Positions 24,600 to 34,118 of a stretch of DNA of 64,000 nt are shown piece by piece (position 1 is the first letter of the stretch; each line of letters begins with the position of its first letter). Made by a program: the position numbers and the translations under genes. Below the pieces are notes generated by a model, which was given only the letters and a program-made list of their open reading frames with translations, searched no databases and was not told where the DNA came from. Source of the stretch: Bacillus_BE sp042263505 (GTDB taxonomy: Bacteria > Bacillota > Bacilli > Bacillales > Cytobacillaceae); NCBI RefSeq assembly GCF_042263505.1, contig NZ_JBHKFI010000023.1:11262-75261 (forward strand). The letters are read 5' to 3'.

Positions 24600-26960
24600 A
24601 TGCTGAAGCTCAAACTGGACAATATTACAAAAACATATAAGAGCGGGGAAGTCGTGACCGCTTTAAAAGGGATATCCATTGGATTTCGTAAAAACGAGCT
24701 TGTTTCCATTCTTGGTCCGTCAGGCTGTGGGAAAACCACACTTCTAAATATTATTGGCGGTTTAGACCGTTATGATAGCGGCGATTTAATGATCAACGGA
24801 CTATCTACAAAAGAATTCAAGAATAGTGATTGGGATGCTTATCGTAACCGCTCAATTGGGTTTGTTTTTCAAAGCTATAATCTAATTGGACATCAAACGG
24901 TCTTGCAAAATGTTGAAATCGCCATGACTTTATCCGGCGTTTCGAGTTCTGAAAGAAAACGCAGGGCAAAGCAGGCCTTAACAGAAGTCGGACTTGCGGA
25001 TCAATTGAATAAGAAACCTAATCAATTATCCGGTGGTCAGATGCAGCGCGTTGCCATCGCAAGGGCGCTTGTAAACGACCCTGATATCATCTTAGCAGAC
25101 GAACCGACTGGAGCGCTTGATAGTCATACGAGCATTCAAGTGATGGACATTTTAAAGGATGTATCCAAAACACGCCTTGTCATCATGGTTACCCATAATG
25201 GTGAACTGGCAGAGGAGTATTCCGATAGAATTATCCGGTTTTTAGATGGTGAGGTTCAGTCAGATAGAAATCCTGTTGTGGAAACTGAAACAGATGAAAC
25301 ATCGCAACCAGTAGCCGAAAAGCAGAAGTTCAAGAAAACCTCTATGTCCCTATTATCGGCGGCGTGGCTTTCTTTTAAAAATCTTCTGACCAAACGAGGT
25401 AGAACCATTATCACCGCATTTGCCGGAAGTATTGGGATTATCGGTGTAGCACTTGTATTAGCTCTTTCGAACGGGCTGTCAAACTATATGAATAATATGC
25501 AATCCGATGCACTCAGCAGCTTTCCGATTACGATCAGCACAGGTGAGCAAACCATCGATTTGTCCGAACACGGTCCTGAAAGAAATAAAGATTCAGGCTC
25601 CTATGCCGAATTTCCGAAAAAAGATATTATGTATTCGTATGACAGTGAGAAAAATAGGAAGAAGCATAGCAATATTGTTACGCAAGACTATCTTGATTAT
25701 ATCGGAAAACTTGAAACCAAATTACCTGATGCCGTTAATAATATTTCCTATACACATGGAGTCAATATCAATCTTTTGGCAAAGGGAAAGGATACCGCTG
25801 TAAAATTTGCAACGACTTCAGATCCAAGTGATATGCAGATGATGGGCGGCAATAATCCCTATTGGCAAGAGCTTCCTGAAAATAATGATTTTATTTTATC
25901 TCTATATGATTTAATAGGGAAAGGAAGCCGGATGCCTAAAAATAAGAATGAAGTGGTTTTAGTAGTTGATAAATATAATCGCTTGGATAAAGCGTTTTTT
26001 GAAAAACTAGGTATTACGGACAAAACTGAAAATTATCAGCTAACCGATTTTATTGGCAAAAGCATCTTAAAGGTGATTCCCAATAATGATTACTATATGA
26101 AAAATGGAGATTTATTCACTGCTGCTGCACCTACGGATTATGACAAGCTATATAACAGTAATGCAGGAACAAAACTCACGATTACCGGTATTCTTCGGAT
26201 AAAAGAAGATGCTTCAAGCAGCTACTTGTCACCGGGGATTGCTTATACCCCCGCTTTGACTAAGGCCGTTGTGGAGGATGCGCAAAAGAGTAAAATTGCT
26301 GAGGCGCAAAAAGATTCGAATAAGGATGCTTTACTCGGAACTCCTTTAGACAAAAAGGCGAAGGAAGCTGCATTGATTATGCTTGGGGCAGATACGACTC
26401 CGACGGGAATCGATATTTATCCAAAGGATTATGAGAGCAAGGACAAGATAAAAGAGTATCTTGATCAATACAATGATGGGAAATCAGACAAAGATCAATT
26501 GGTTTACTCTGATATGGCAGAAACGATTTCCAACATTACAGGAACACTTCTTGATACCGTAACCTATGTGTTGACCGGCTTTGCGGGTATATCGCTCTTA
26601 GTTTCCACCATTATGATCGGTATCATCACGTATGTATCAGTCATTGAGCGGACGAAGGAAATCGGCATCCTTCGCAGTGTGGGTGCAAGGAAGAAAGACA
26701 TTTCCAGGGTATTTAACGCAGAAACGCTCATTATCGGATTCACAGCAGGAATGCTCGGAGTAGGTCTCTCCTATCTACTAGAAATTCCGATTAACACCAT
26801 TATTTCAAAATTAGTAGGCATATCTGGAATTGCCAATCTCAACCCGCTTCATGCCGCAGCGCTAGTTGCTGGAAGCATGCTCCTCACCCTAATTGCCGGC
26901 TTCATTCCATCCAGAATGGCAGCCAAAAAAGACCCAGTCATTGCCCTTCGGAGTGAATGA
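24600..26960 (+). CDS. ABC exporter, ATPase fused to FtsX/MacB-type permease
   Basis: The ATG at 24600 is chosen because TGGAGG lies 7 nt upstream; in-frame ATGs at 24570 and 24594 are less well placed. 786 residues: an ATP-binding domain (~1-230; Walker A GPSGCGKTT from residue 39, LSGGQMQ, ILADEPTGALD), then a MacB-like permease with one N-terminal helix, a large ~380-residue external domain and three C-terminal helices (LTGFAGISLLVSTIMIGII). This group exports lipid-like or peptide antimicrobials, or pulls on envelope partners. It diverges from the TCS. Confidence 0.92.
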   Translation: MLKLKLDNITKTYKSGEVVTALKGISIGFRKNELVSILGPSGCGKTTLLNIIGGLDRYDSGDLMINGLSTKEFKNSDWDAYRNRSIGFVFQSYNLIGHQTVLQNVEIAMTLSGVSSSERKRRAKQALTEVGLADQLNKKPNQLSGGQMQRVAIARALVNDPDIILADEPTGALDSHTSIQVMDILKDVSKTRLVIMVTHNGELAEEYSDRIIRFLDGEVQSDRNPVVETETDETSQPVAEKQKFKKTSMSLLSAAWLSFKNLLTKRGRTIITAFAGSIGIIGVALVLALSNGLSNYMNNMQSDALSSFPITISTGEQTIDLSEHGPERNKDSGSYAEFPKKDIMYSYDSEKNRKKHSNIVTQDYLDYIGKLETKLPDAVNNISYTHGVNINLLAKGKDTAVKFATTSDPSDMQMMGGNNPYWQELPENNDFILSLYDLIGKGSRMPKNKNEVVLVVDKYNRLDKAFFEKLGITDKTENYQLTDFIGKSILKVIPNNDYYMKNGDLFTAAAPTDYDKLYNSNAGTKLTITGILRIKEDASSSYLSPGIAYTPALTKAVVEDAQKSKIAEAQKDSNKDALLGTPLDKKAKEAALIMLGADTTPTGIDIYPKDYESKDKIKEYLDQYNDGKSDKDQLVYSDMAETISNITGTLLDTVTYVLTGFAGISLLVSTIMIGIITYVSVIERTKEIGILRSVGARKKDISRVFNAETLIIGFTAGMLGVGLSYLLEIPINTIISKLVGISGIANLNPLHAAALVAGSMLLTLIAGFIPSRMAAKKDPVIALRSE

Positions 26961-27014
26961 AGCAGGGGACGGTTCTCTGCTTCCTTTTAAAGGAAGCAAG
27001 GAACCGTCCCCTTG
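26959..27014. repeat. GGGACGG hairpin element, complete
   Basis: GGGGACGGTTCTCTGCTTCC and GGAAGCAAGGAACCGTCCCC around TTTTAAA. It starts at the stop codon of the ABC gene. Confidence 0.85.
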
Positions 27015-27062
27015 TTTTATGTTATGATAACTCTATTAAAATATGGAAATGGAGGAATAATT

Positions 27063-27971
27063 TTGTTTTATTTTTCAACTAAGAATGGACTAAGTAAGAG
27101 CATGATGTTTTTTGTATCGATCGTGATATTGATTTCGTGCTCCATGTTTAATGGGTTATCAAACAAGGCATATGCACAGACTTTATGGAGTAAACCAATT
27201 ATTAAAACGGATGATCCGAGGATTAAGGTAACGGTGAGCCAGACCGGCTTAACGAAAGGCCCTATAACGATTAAGATTGATACAACCCGTTATAACAATG
27301 GCCACAACGTGTCGAATATTGATAATGAGTTGGTTTTTGGCTCTGTTTTCACTTATAAAGTGAAGGAAAATGGATTTTATTCTTTTCCAATTTCTGCGGA
27401 AACAAGTGATTATCTTCATCAAGCAGATTTTTGGTGTTCGGTGGAGGTTATGAATATTGATAATAGAGCTCCAGTTTTTATGCATCCGAAAACCAAGGTG
27501 GATAGTTTCAGTGGTTATATGTTCCTTTCGATTAATGCGAAGGACGATTTATCGATTCGCCGCATCAAGTTGCCGGACGGAACGTATTCCAATTATAAGA
27601 TGGACTGGGGAACGGGTGAGCTGCTTGAAACGGTTCAGGTTAAGAAGAATGGGAAATATACCTTTGTTGCAGAAGATTTTGCGGGGAATAATAAATCTTA
27701 TACCGTCACAGTCAAAAATTACAAGAAAACTCCGCTTTCTGTAAAGAAAGTGACTCATGAAAGTACATATATTACAGGGAAAACTCTTCCTTATGCTATC
27801 GTCACAGCAAATGTTGGTGACAGTCGACTAGGCTATTTCAAGGCAGACAAGAAAGGCAATTTTAAAATTAAATTGAAGACGAAGCGCAAAGCAGGGAGTT
27901 CGCTTAATGTAAATGCGCTAGATCGAAATTTGAAATATGTAGGGAATACAGTGAAGGTGCGGGTTAATTAA
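27063..27971 (+). CDS. Secreted Ig-like / bacterial Ig-domain protein
   Basis: A TTG start at 27063, 6 nt after GGAGG, is chosen over the upstream open frame. The 302-residue product has a signal peptide (MMFFVSIVILISCSMFNG...KAYAQ). The mature part has beta-rich segments: residues ~40-205 look like bacterial Ig-like folds (DNELVFGSVFTYKVKENGFYSF, DDLSIRRIKLPDG, ENGKYTF-type) and residues ~235-302 match the secreted SVKKVTHESTYITGKT...ANVGDSRLGYFKADKKGNFKI module. No sortase signal. The role is unknown; it is probably a wall-associated adhesive or structural protein. Confidence 0.75.
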   Translation: MFYFSTKNGLSKSMMFFVSIVILISCSMFNGLSNKAYAQTLWSKPIIKTDDPRIKVTVSQTGLTKGPITIKIDTTRYNNGHNVSNIDNELVFGSVFTYKVKENGFYSFPISAETSDYLHQADFWCSVEVMNIDNRAPVFMHPKTKVDSFSGYMFLSINAKDDLSIRRIKLPDGTYSNYKMDWGTGELLETVQVKKNGKYTFVAEDFAGNNKSYTVTVKNYKKTPLSVKKVTHESTYITGKTLPYAIVTANVGDSRLGYFKADKKGNFKIKLKTKRKAGSSLNVNALDRNLKYVGNTVKVRVN

Positions 27972-28027
27972 GGGACGGTTCTCTGCTTCATTTGAAAAAA
28001 GAAGCAGAGAACCGTCCCCATGCTTTC
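27971..28027. repeat. GGGACGG hairpin element, complete
   Basis: GGGACGGTTCTCTGCTTC and GAAGCAGAGAACCGTCCC around CATTTGAAAAAA. It starts at the stop of the Ig-like gene and touches the Rrf2 stop. Confidence 0.85.
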
Positions 28028-28460
28028 AGCTCAGATGCTCCTTTGTGGAAATATCCTTTACGATGTCCTCCAGGGTTGCGCTTTTCAAAACCTTCTCCAT
28101 AGCAAGCTGGGCCGCTGAAAATAATGGTTCTATCGTATTCTGGATGTTCCTGCCTACAGGACATTCTGGGTTTGGATGGTCATGTACACTAAATAATTCT
28201 TTTTCCTGTACAACATCCACTGCCTTATAAACGTCAAACAGGGTAATTTCGGAAAAATTCTTTGCAAGTTTTGCTCCTGCAATACCTGGATGTACTTGTA
28301 TTAAGCCAGCTTTTTTGAGCATACTCATAAGTTTTCTGATAACGGCTGGGTTTGTGTTGACACTTGAAGCTAAAAATTCAGAAGAGCTTATTCCATCTTT
28401 ATTTAATTCAATTAGAGCTAATATGTGAATTCCGACAGCGAATCGGCTGCTGATGGACAT
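28026..28460 (-). CDS. Rrf2-family transcriptional regulator (YwnA-like)
   Basis: The ATG at 28460 lies after AGGAGTGATAACGATC. 144 residues: an N-terminal winged helix (SISSRFAVGIHILALIELN...EFLASSVNTNPAVIRKLMSMLKKAGLI) and a C-terminal part with one Cys in HPNPECPVG. Fe-S binding would need three Cys, so it is closer to YwnA, which lacks a cluster. It probably represses the divergent oxidoreductase at 28640 through the inverted repeat at 28570-28602. In B. subtilis ywnA lies next to the NmrA-like gene ywnB, a similar layout. Confidence 0.87.
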   Translation of the reverse strand: MSISSRFAVGIHILALIELNKDGISSSEFLASSVNTNPAVIRKLMSMLKKAGLIQVHPGIAGAKLAKNFSEITLFDVYKAVDVVQEKELFSVHDHPNPECPVGRNIQNTIEPLFSAAQLAMEKVLKSATLEDIVKDISTKEHLS

Positions 28461-28559
28461 GATCGTTATCACTCCTATAAAATATCTATTTTTTACGGTG
28501 TAATTAAATTGATTACAAGTTTATTATATCAAATAAAAAAATAAATGGCATTCTACTCG

Positions 28560-28602
28560 TTGACAATTTGATTACATGTAACTAAAATTAATACATGTAA
28601 TC
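28560..28602 (+). promoter_or_regulatory. Promoter and operator for the QorB-like gene
   Basis: TTGACA (28560-28565), a 17-nt spacer and TAAAAT (28583-28588) form a sigma-A promoter. A perfect 11-bp inverted repeat, GATTACATGTA/TACATGTAATC (28570-28580 and 28592-28602), surrounds the -10. A bound repressor would block polymerase; the divergent Rrf2 protein is the obvious candidate. Confidence 0.75.
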
Positions 28603-28639
28603 AGAATAGTTACAAGAAAATCAAACGGGAGGAATCGTA

Positions 28640-29491
28640 ATGAAAATCTTGGTGACTGGAGCTACAGGAAAATTAGGTTCAAAGGTTGTAGAGGCGCTGC
28701 TGAAAACGATGCCAGCAAGTGAGCTGGCAGTGAGTGTACGTAATCCAGAGAAAGCTGAAGGGCTTCGTGCACGTGGAGTAGAAGTTCGACAAGGAGATTT
28801 TGATCACCCCGAAACATTAGATACTGCTTTTTCAGGAGTTGATCGTTTATTAATTATTTCTGCGGATGGCGAAAATGAAACAAGAATACATCAACATACA
28901 AATGCGGTCCAAGGAGCCGCGCGCGCAGGAGTAAAGTTTATTGCCTATACAAGTATCGCAAATGCAACACATAGCAAGAATTTAATGGCCCCACCTCATG
29001 TTGCGACAGAGGCAGCCATCATCAAGACGGGTATCCCGTATTCTTTCTTGCGTAATAATTGGTATTTGGAAAATGAAATAGGAAGCATTCAAGGTGCTAT
29101 AGCGGGAGCACCATGGATAACTTCCGCGGGAACGGGTAAAGTAGGCTGGGCACTACAACAAGATTATGCAGATGCTGCAGCAGAGGTTCTTGTAGGAAAG
29201 GGACACGAAAATACCGTGTATGAACTTTCCGGTCCGCTTTTAACTCAAGAAGAATTAGTAACGGCTCTTGGGGAAGTATTAGAAAAAGAAATCCCTCTAC
29301 AGCAAGTTAGTGATGAAAAATATGCAGAAATGATGAAAGGCTTAGGGTTACCTGATTTTGTAATTCCAATTGTTGTGGGAATTCAAGAAAGCATCCGAAA
29401 CGGTTCACTAGAAGTCGAAAGTAATGATTTTGAAAAGGTTCTTGGTCGTCCTGTAACGCCAATCAAAGAAGCGCTACGCCAACTTATTTAA
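28640..29491 (+). CDS. NmrA-like SDR, probable NAD(P)H quinone oxidoreductase (QorB-like)
   Basis: 283 residues, ATG after GGGAGGAAT. The N-terminal Rossmann motif is GATGKLG. The atypical-SDR NmrA layout continues with IISADGENETRIHQHTN, YTSIANATHSKN, and RNNWYLENE near the substrate site. It matches QOR2/YtfG-type quinone reductases, which use NADPH to reduce quinones. Divergent Rrf2 control suggests induction by electrophiles or quinones, as with YodB-like systems, though the inducer is unknown. Confidence 0.85.
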   Translation: MKILVTGATGKLGSKVVEALLKTMPASELAVSVRNPEKAEGLRARGVEVRQGDFDHPETLDTAFSGVDRLLIISADGENETRIHQHTNAVQGAARAGVKFIAYTSIANATHSKNLMAPPHVATEAAIIKTGIPYSFLRNNWYLENEIGSIQGAIAGAPWITSAGTGKVGWALQQDYADAAAEVLVGKGHENTVYELSGPLLTQEELVTALGEVLEKEIPLQQVSDEKYAEMMKGLGLPDFVIPIVVGIQESIRNGSLEVESNDFEKVLGRPVTPIKEALRQLI

Positions 29492-29495
29492 GCGA

Positions 29496-29550
29496 GTGGG
29501 GACGTTTCTCTGCTTCCTTTTCCATTGAAAAGAAGCAGAGAAACGTCCCT
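29496..29550. repeat. GGGACGG hairpin element, variant
   Basis: GTGGGGACGTTTCTCTGCTTCC and AGAAGCAGAGAAACGTCCC; both arms carry the matching change (GTTTC/GAAAC), so pairing is kept. Confidence 0.8.
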
Positions 29551-29598
29551 TGACATGAATGCATGCATTTTTTCATACAATATTTTGGAGGTGAAAAA

Positions 29599-30042
29599 AT
29601 GGCGCGGGTAAGTTATCGAAATTCCGATATTGATTTAATGGCAAGGATGATGAGGGCAGAAGCTGAGGGTGAAGGAAGACAGGGAATGTTATATGTTGGA
29701 AATGTTATTGTGAATCGCCTGAAAGCAAATTGTGGAGATTTTAGAGGGTTGCGATCCATTCCGCAAGTCATTTATCAAGTACAAGGAGGAAATTATTCTT
29801 TTGAGGCCGTTCAAAAGGGGAATGTCTTTTATCAAAAAGCGAGAAATGTTGAAAAAAGATTAGCAAAACAGAATTTGGAATATTGGAGAGAGCACCCGGG
29901 GAAATATGCGCTTTGGTATTTTAACCCATATGCTCCATGCCCTCCAACCTGGTACGATCAACCTTTAACTGGTCAATTTAAAAATCATTGCTACTACGAA
30001 CCAAAAGCTGGAACATGTGATAGTGTTTATTCTGGAAGTTAA
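29599..30042 (+). CDS. cwlJ: Spore cortex-lytic enzyme CwlJ
   Basis: The ATG at 29599 follows TGGAGGTG; 147 residues, close to CwlJ's usual ~142. The SleB/CwlJ hydrolase fold is clear: DLMARMMRAEAEGEGRQGMLYVGNVIVNRLKANCGDFRGL with the catalytic Glu, followed by the conserved ALWYFNPYAPCPPTWYDQP region. CwlJ breaks muramic-lactam cortex peptidoglycan during germination and sits in the spore coat. In B. subtilis it depends on GerQ; no gerQ is beside it here. It shows that the host forms spores. Confidence 0.95.
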   Translation: MARVSYRNSDIDLMARMMRAEAEGEGRQGMLYVGNVIVNRLKANCGDFRGLRSIPQVIYQVQGGNYSFEAVQKGNVFYQKARNVEKRLAKQNLEYWREHPGKYALWYFNPYAPCPPTWYDQPLTGQFKNHCYYEPKAGTCDSVYSGS

Positions 30043-30048
30043 AATGGT

Positions 30049-30094
30049 GGGGACGGTTCTCTGCTTTCTTTAAAGGAAGCAGAGAACCGTCCCC
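30049..30094. repeat. GGGACGG hairpin element, complete and perfect
   Basis: GGGGACGGTTCTCTGCTT and AAGCAGAGAACCGTCCCC pair almost without mismatch. It lies 6 nt after the cwlJ stop. Confidence 0.88.
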
Positions 30095-30276
30095 TATTAT
30101 TTTCCTATTATTTTCTATGTAAGAACTTCTTACAAGAAGCAGGACGATATGGATGTTTGTTGTTAATATATCTTTAAAACCACAACAAACCACAATATAA
30201 CACATAGACTCAACAAAATGATGTCAAGAATCATTACATAGAGGTGTTGTGAAAAACGTGAATTGGAGGAATGGTC

Positions 30277-31539
30277 ATGGTCGTGGAGACAGGAATTAAG
30301 AAGGAAGCAATTATAGAGAAGTCCATTAATTGGTGGAATCCGGGGAAAACCTTGAAATGGAAAGAGGACGGCCTGGATTTGGTCATGGGGAAACGGGAAG
30401 GTTATTACTTTTATGATTTAGATGGAAAGCAATTAATGGATGTTCACTTAAATGGAGGAACTTATAATCTTGGACATCGTAATCCGGAGGTGATTGCAGC
30501 ATTAATCGAGGGGTTGCAAACCTATGATATTGGAAATCATCATTTTCCATCCGTTACACGTGCGTTGCTAGCAGAAAAGCTTGCAGAAGTCACTCCTAGT
30601 AATCTTAAATATTCAATTTTCTCCAGTGGCGGGGGTGAGGCAATTGATGTGGCATTAAAATGCGCAAGATATGCCACGAAACGGAAGAAAATTATTTCCA
30701 TTCAATTTGGCTACCATGGTCATACAGGTCTTGCTTTGGCACTAGGGAACGAACGCTATTCCCAACGCTTTTTGAGCGAAGGGGATCCAAAAGAATTTGT
30801 CCATGTTCCTTTTAATGATTTAGATGCGATGGAAGAGGAACTACGTCAAAATGATACAGCCTGTGTGATTGTCGAAACCATACCGGCAACCTATGGCTTC
30901 CCACTACCAAATGAAGGCTATTTGTCCTCAGTCAAAAAATTGTGTGAGCAATATGGAGCGCTTTATATTGCAGATGAGGTTCAGACCGGATTAATGCGGA
31001 CCGGGAAAATGTGGGGCATTGAACATTTTGGTGTCAAACCGGATATTTTAGTCACATCGAAGGGCTTTAGTGGAGGCATTTATCCGATTGCCGCAACGAT
31101 TGTCAGTGAGGAAGCGGGGCAATGGATGTTTGAGGATGGCTTTGCGCATATTTCAACCTTTGGAGGAGCGGAGTTAGGCTGTCTTGTCGCGATGAAGGTA
31201 TTGGAAATCACCGAGCGGAAGGAAGTTCAAGAAAACGTCAATGCCATTGCCGGCTATCTTCGCGCCGGACTTGAGGCAATTAAAAGCCAATATCCCGATT
31301 TCTTTATCGATATTCGCCAATTAGGGGTCGTTATGGGTTTGGTATTTAACCATCCTGAAGGAGCCCGATATGTGACAAGCTCTTTATATGAAAATGGCGT
31401 TTGGGCCATTTATTCCATGTTGGATCCAAGAGTGCTGCAATTTAAACCAGGTCTTCTTTGTGATAAAGAATATTGTGATGAACTCCTTTCCAGAATAGAG
31501 GTGAGTATTAAGCAAGCCGCCGAAAAAGTGATGAAATAA
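30277..31539 (+). CDS. Class III PLP aminotransferase or phospho-lyase
   Basis: The ATG at 30277 is 6 nt after GGAGGA. 420 residues of fold type I, class III: GGGEAIDVALKCAR, the DEVQTGLMRTG motif, and the PLP lysine in TSKGFSG (Lys262). Its partner gene is a small-molecule kinase. In known pairs (ethanolamine kinase with ETNPPL, hydroxylysine kinase with PHYKPL), class III enzymes eliminate phosphate from the kinase product. A plain transaminase is equally possible from sequence alone. First gene of a five-gene + strand operon. Confidence 0.88.
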   Translation: MVVETGIKKEAIIEKSINWWNPGKTLKWKEDGLDLVMGKREGYYFYDLDGKQLMDVHLNGGTYNLGHRNPEVIAALIEGLQTYDIGNHHFPSVTRALLAEKLAEVTPSNLKYSIFSSGGGEAIDVALKCARYATKRKKIISIQFGYHGHTGLALALGNERYSQRFLSEGDPKEFVHVPFNDLDAMEEELRQNDTACVIVETIPATYGFPLPNEGYLSSVKKLCEQYGALYIADEVQTGLMRTGKMWGIEHFGVKPDILVTSKGFSGGIYPIAATIVSEEAGQWMFEDGFAHISTFGGAELGCLVAMKVLEITERKEVQENVNAIAGYLRAGLEAIKSQYPDFFIDIRQLGVVMGLVFNHPEGARYVTSSLYENGVWAIYSMLDPRVLQFKPGLLCDKEYCDELLSRIEVSIKQAAEKVMK

Positions 31540-31573
31540 TTGGGGAAATACCATTTTTAAAGGGGAGAGGTAT

Positions 31574-32584
31574 ATGAGCGTTTTGAATAATGCTGATAGT
31601 TTTTGCTCTATCAAAATGTATGATGAAGTGGCGAAAATATCACTATCTTATTATCCGTGTTCTCCAGGCTCAAGCGTTTCCATGATCAATTATTCCGAAA
31701 ATACGACCTATCGCATGGATGATCCGGAGAATCATGAATCTTATATATTACGTGTTAGTAGGCCCGGGTATCAAACGAAAAAAGCGCTGGAATCAGAGTT
31801 GAATTGGATGAAGGCGATTCAAGAAACCTCGGATGTAATTGTTCCATATCCCATCTATGGAAAAAATGGACAATATCTTCAGGAAGTGAAAATCAATCAT
31901 AGCACCTATCATTGTGTGATGTTTAGCTTTCTAACTGGAGAAACGCCAGATGAACAGAATGAGGAGGAGATGATTCGTTATTTTGAACAATTAGGGGTAA
32001 TTACTGCCAAGCTCCATCTGCATACGCAAGGATGGCAAGGAGGAGATGAATTCCATCGCCCTGTTTGGGATTTTGAAACGATGTTAGGAAAAAATCCAAA
32101 ATGGGGAAGATGGCAGGATGGGTTGGGCATTACCCCCTATCATCTTCAACTATTTAGTAAGGTATCTAAAACCATTCTCAAGCGTTTAACACAATTCGGA
32201 AAATCTCCTAAGCGCTTCGGATTAATTCATGCCGATTTACGTCTAGCTAATGTTATTGTGGAAAAAGAAAAAATTAAAGTGATTGATTTTGATGATTGTG
32301 GGTATGGCTGGTATTTATATGACCTAGCAACGGCGCTTAACTTCATTGAAGAAAGGGAGATTGTCCCCGAATTAATTCTATCCTGGCTTGCTGGCTATAA
32401 AAAAATTCGTCCCCTTACACCAGAAGAGGAGACAGAAATTCCGACTTTTATTATGCTTCGCCGATTAATTTTGGTTGCCTGGGTGGGGAGTCATTCGGAT
32501 AACGAAACGGCGCAGACGATGGGAAGTGATTTTACCTATAAAACCGTTTCACTTGCAGAAAAATATTTGCACCAATTTGGATAA
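31574..32584 (+). CDS. Aminoglycoside/choline-kinase-fold phosphotransferase
   Basis: 336 residues, ATG after GGGGAGAGG. The Brenner motif HADLRLANVIVEKEKIKVIDFDDCGYGWYLYDLA starts at His219 (catalytic Asp221, metal-binding Asp in DFDD). It is a cytoplasmic ATP-dependent kinase of a hydroxyl group on a small amine. The pairing with a class III PLP enzyme and an amino-acid permease suggests it activates an imported hydroxylated amine or amino acid such as hydroxylysine; the substrate is not provable here. 34 nt after the first gene. Confidence 0.85.
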   Translation: MSVLNNADSFCSIKMYDEVAKISLSYYPCSPGSSVSMINYSENTTYRMDDPENHESYILRVSRPGYQTKKALESELNWMKAIQETSDVIVPYPIYGKNGQYLQEVKINHSTYHCVMFSFLTGETPDEQNEEEMIRYFEQLGVITAKLHLHTQGWQGGDEFHRPVWDFETMLGKNPKWGRWQDGLGITPYHLQLFSKVSKTILKRLTQFGKSPKRFGLIHADLRLANVIVEKEKIKVIDFDDCGYGWYLYDLATALNFIEEREIVPELILSWLAGYKKIRPLTPEEETEIPTFIMLRRLILVAWVGSHSDNETAQTMGSDFTYKTVSLAEKYLHQFG

Positions 32585-32654
32585 GGTATCTGTTTGCTAT
32601 TTTAAAAAATGTAAGGTGTTAATTCTGAATATTCAAATAACGGAGGCGGTAAGC

Positions 32655-34072
32655 GTGGCTATGCAAGATCACATAGTAATGGACAATTCAACTGACATTG
32701 CGAAGTATGGATATAAGCAAGAATTGGATCGGACGATGAATGTCTGGCAGTTAACGGCATTTGGACTTAATTATATGGTGCCGATTGCACCAGCGATTAT
32801 TTTTGGGATTTTGCTGCAAATTTCGGGTGGAACCGTTGCTCTGCCTTACCTTTTAGCAGGAGTGGCCATGCTTCTTACGGCTTTTAGTTATTCGGTCATG
32901 GTTCGCAATTTTCCATTAGCAGGTTCTGTGTACAGTTACGTTGGCAGGGGCTGGAATCCTTATTTAGGATTTGTGGCCGGCTGGGTTCTCACCCTTGATT
33001 ATATTTTAATTCCAACGGTAACAGCATCGAGTTCCGCCTATTTTGCCCAACAATATTTTCCAGATGTTCCGTATTGGATTTTGTTAGCTATCTTTTCAGT
33101 AGGGACTGGATTATTGAATCTATTTGGCGTGGAGCTAGTTTCCAAAATGGGGCTTTGGCTCCTAGTCTTAGGAGAATTTGTTGTTTGGGTGTCCATCTTG
33201 GTTTGGGGGAATGCGGTCTCCAAAGGGATGGGAACAGGAACTCTCCTTTCTACGCAGCCATTTCATTTTGATAGTATGTCTAGTCTTGCAGCTGCTACCT
33301 CATTAGCCATTTTTAGTTTGATGCGATTACCACATTAGCGGAGGAAACTAAAAGGCCAAAACGCGACATTCCAAAGGCAATCTTTTGGTGCGTTGGCATC
33401 GGCACGCTTACGATGTTTGTCTGTGGATATGTTGGAATGCTAGTCGTGCCAGATTGGAAAGACTATATTGGGAACGAGAATTGGATGAATACGGTTCTTT
33501 TTCAAGTTTCAAAAATGACAGGTGGCGAAGGCTTTGGAATTTTCTTCACGGCTGGATATTTAACGGAACTTGCTGTCTTTAATCTAGTGGCTACGGCTGC
33601 GGGTGCTAGATTGCTATATGGGATGGGTAGAGATAACCTTCTTCCAAAATCGATTTTTGCGAAAATTAATAAAAAATGGAAAACTCCCCATTGGAGCATT
33701 TTGATTATCGTGACGATCGAATTTATTTTAGGAATCAGTGCCAACATGACGACACTCTCAAATCTAGTAAACTATGGGGCACTTTTTGGATTTGCTGCTC
33801 TGAATTTATCTGTAATTTGGCTCTATTATGTGAAGAAAAAAGGAGAATCCTCTATTAAGCTCGGGAGTCAAGCGAATTGGTCTCCAAAGGGGGCTCAGCA
33901 CATCAGATATTTTCTACTTCCTTTGTTAGCCTTCTTCGTCATTATTTATGTGTGGGTTAGCATGGATAAATTAGCACAAATCATTGGGACAGCCTGGCTT
34001 GTGTTAGGATTTTTATACTTGGTAATAAAAACGAGAGGATTTCGGAAATTGCCTCCACAATTGCATTTGTAA
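32655..34072 (+). pseudogene. APC-family amino-acid permease broken by frameshift
   Basis: GTG at 32655 follows CGGAGGCGG. Reading runs through the N-terminal helices (WQLTAFGLNYMVPIAPAIIFGIL, VYSYVGRGWNPYLGFVAGWVLTLDYI) to 33338, where a stop appears after SLAIFSLMRLPH. The frame starting 33315 continues as FDAITTLAEETKRPKRDIPKAIFW to a normal C-terminus at 34072. The family normally has FSFLGFDAITTLAEET; the observed bases fit loss of 10 nt inside FSFLGFD. Intact length would be about 475 residues, 12 helices. A sequencing error is possible but less likely. Confidence 0.88.
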
Positions 34073-34118
34073 TTGAATTTTTTCAAAGGATTATTTAAAA
34101 ATAGAGGTGAAAAGAAGA

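Noticed and set aside
29574..29581. Sigma-E -10 (CATACAAT) before cwlJ
   Set aside because: It would start transcription inside the ribosome site, leaving no usable leader, and no -35 fits. Sigma-E control of cwlJ is known in B. subtilis, but this is not its evident site.
29978..30205. 75-residue minus-strand ORF containing GDGSLLPLKKAE
   Set aside because: It is translated through a hairpin element and the cwlJ antisense; no ribosome site.
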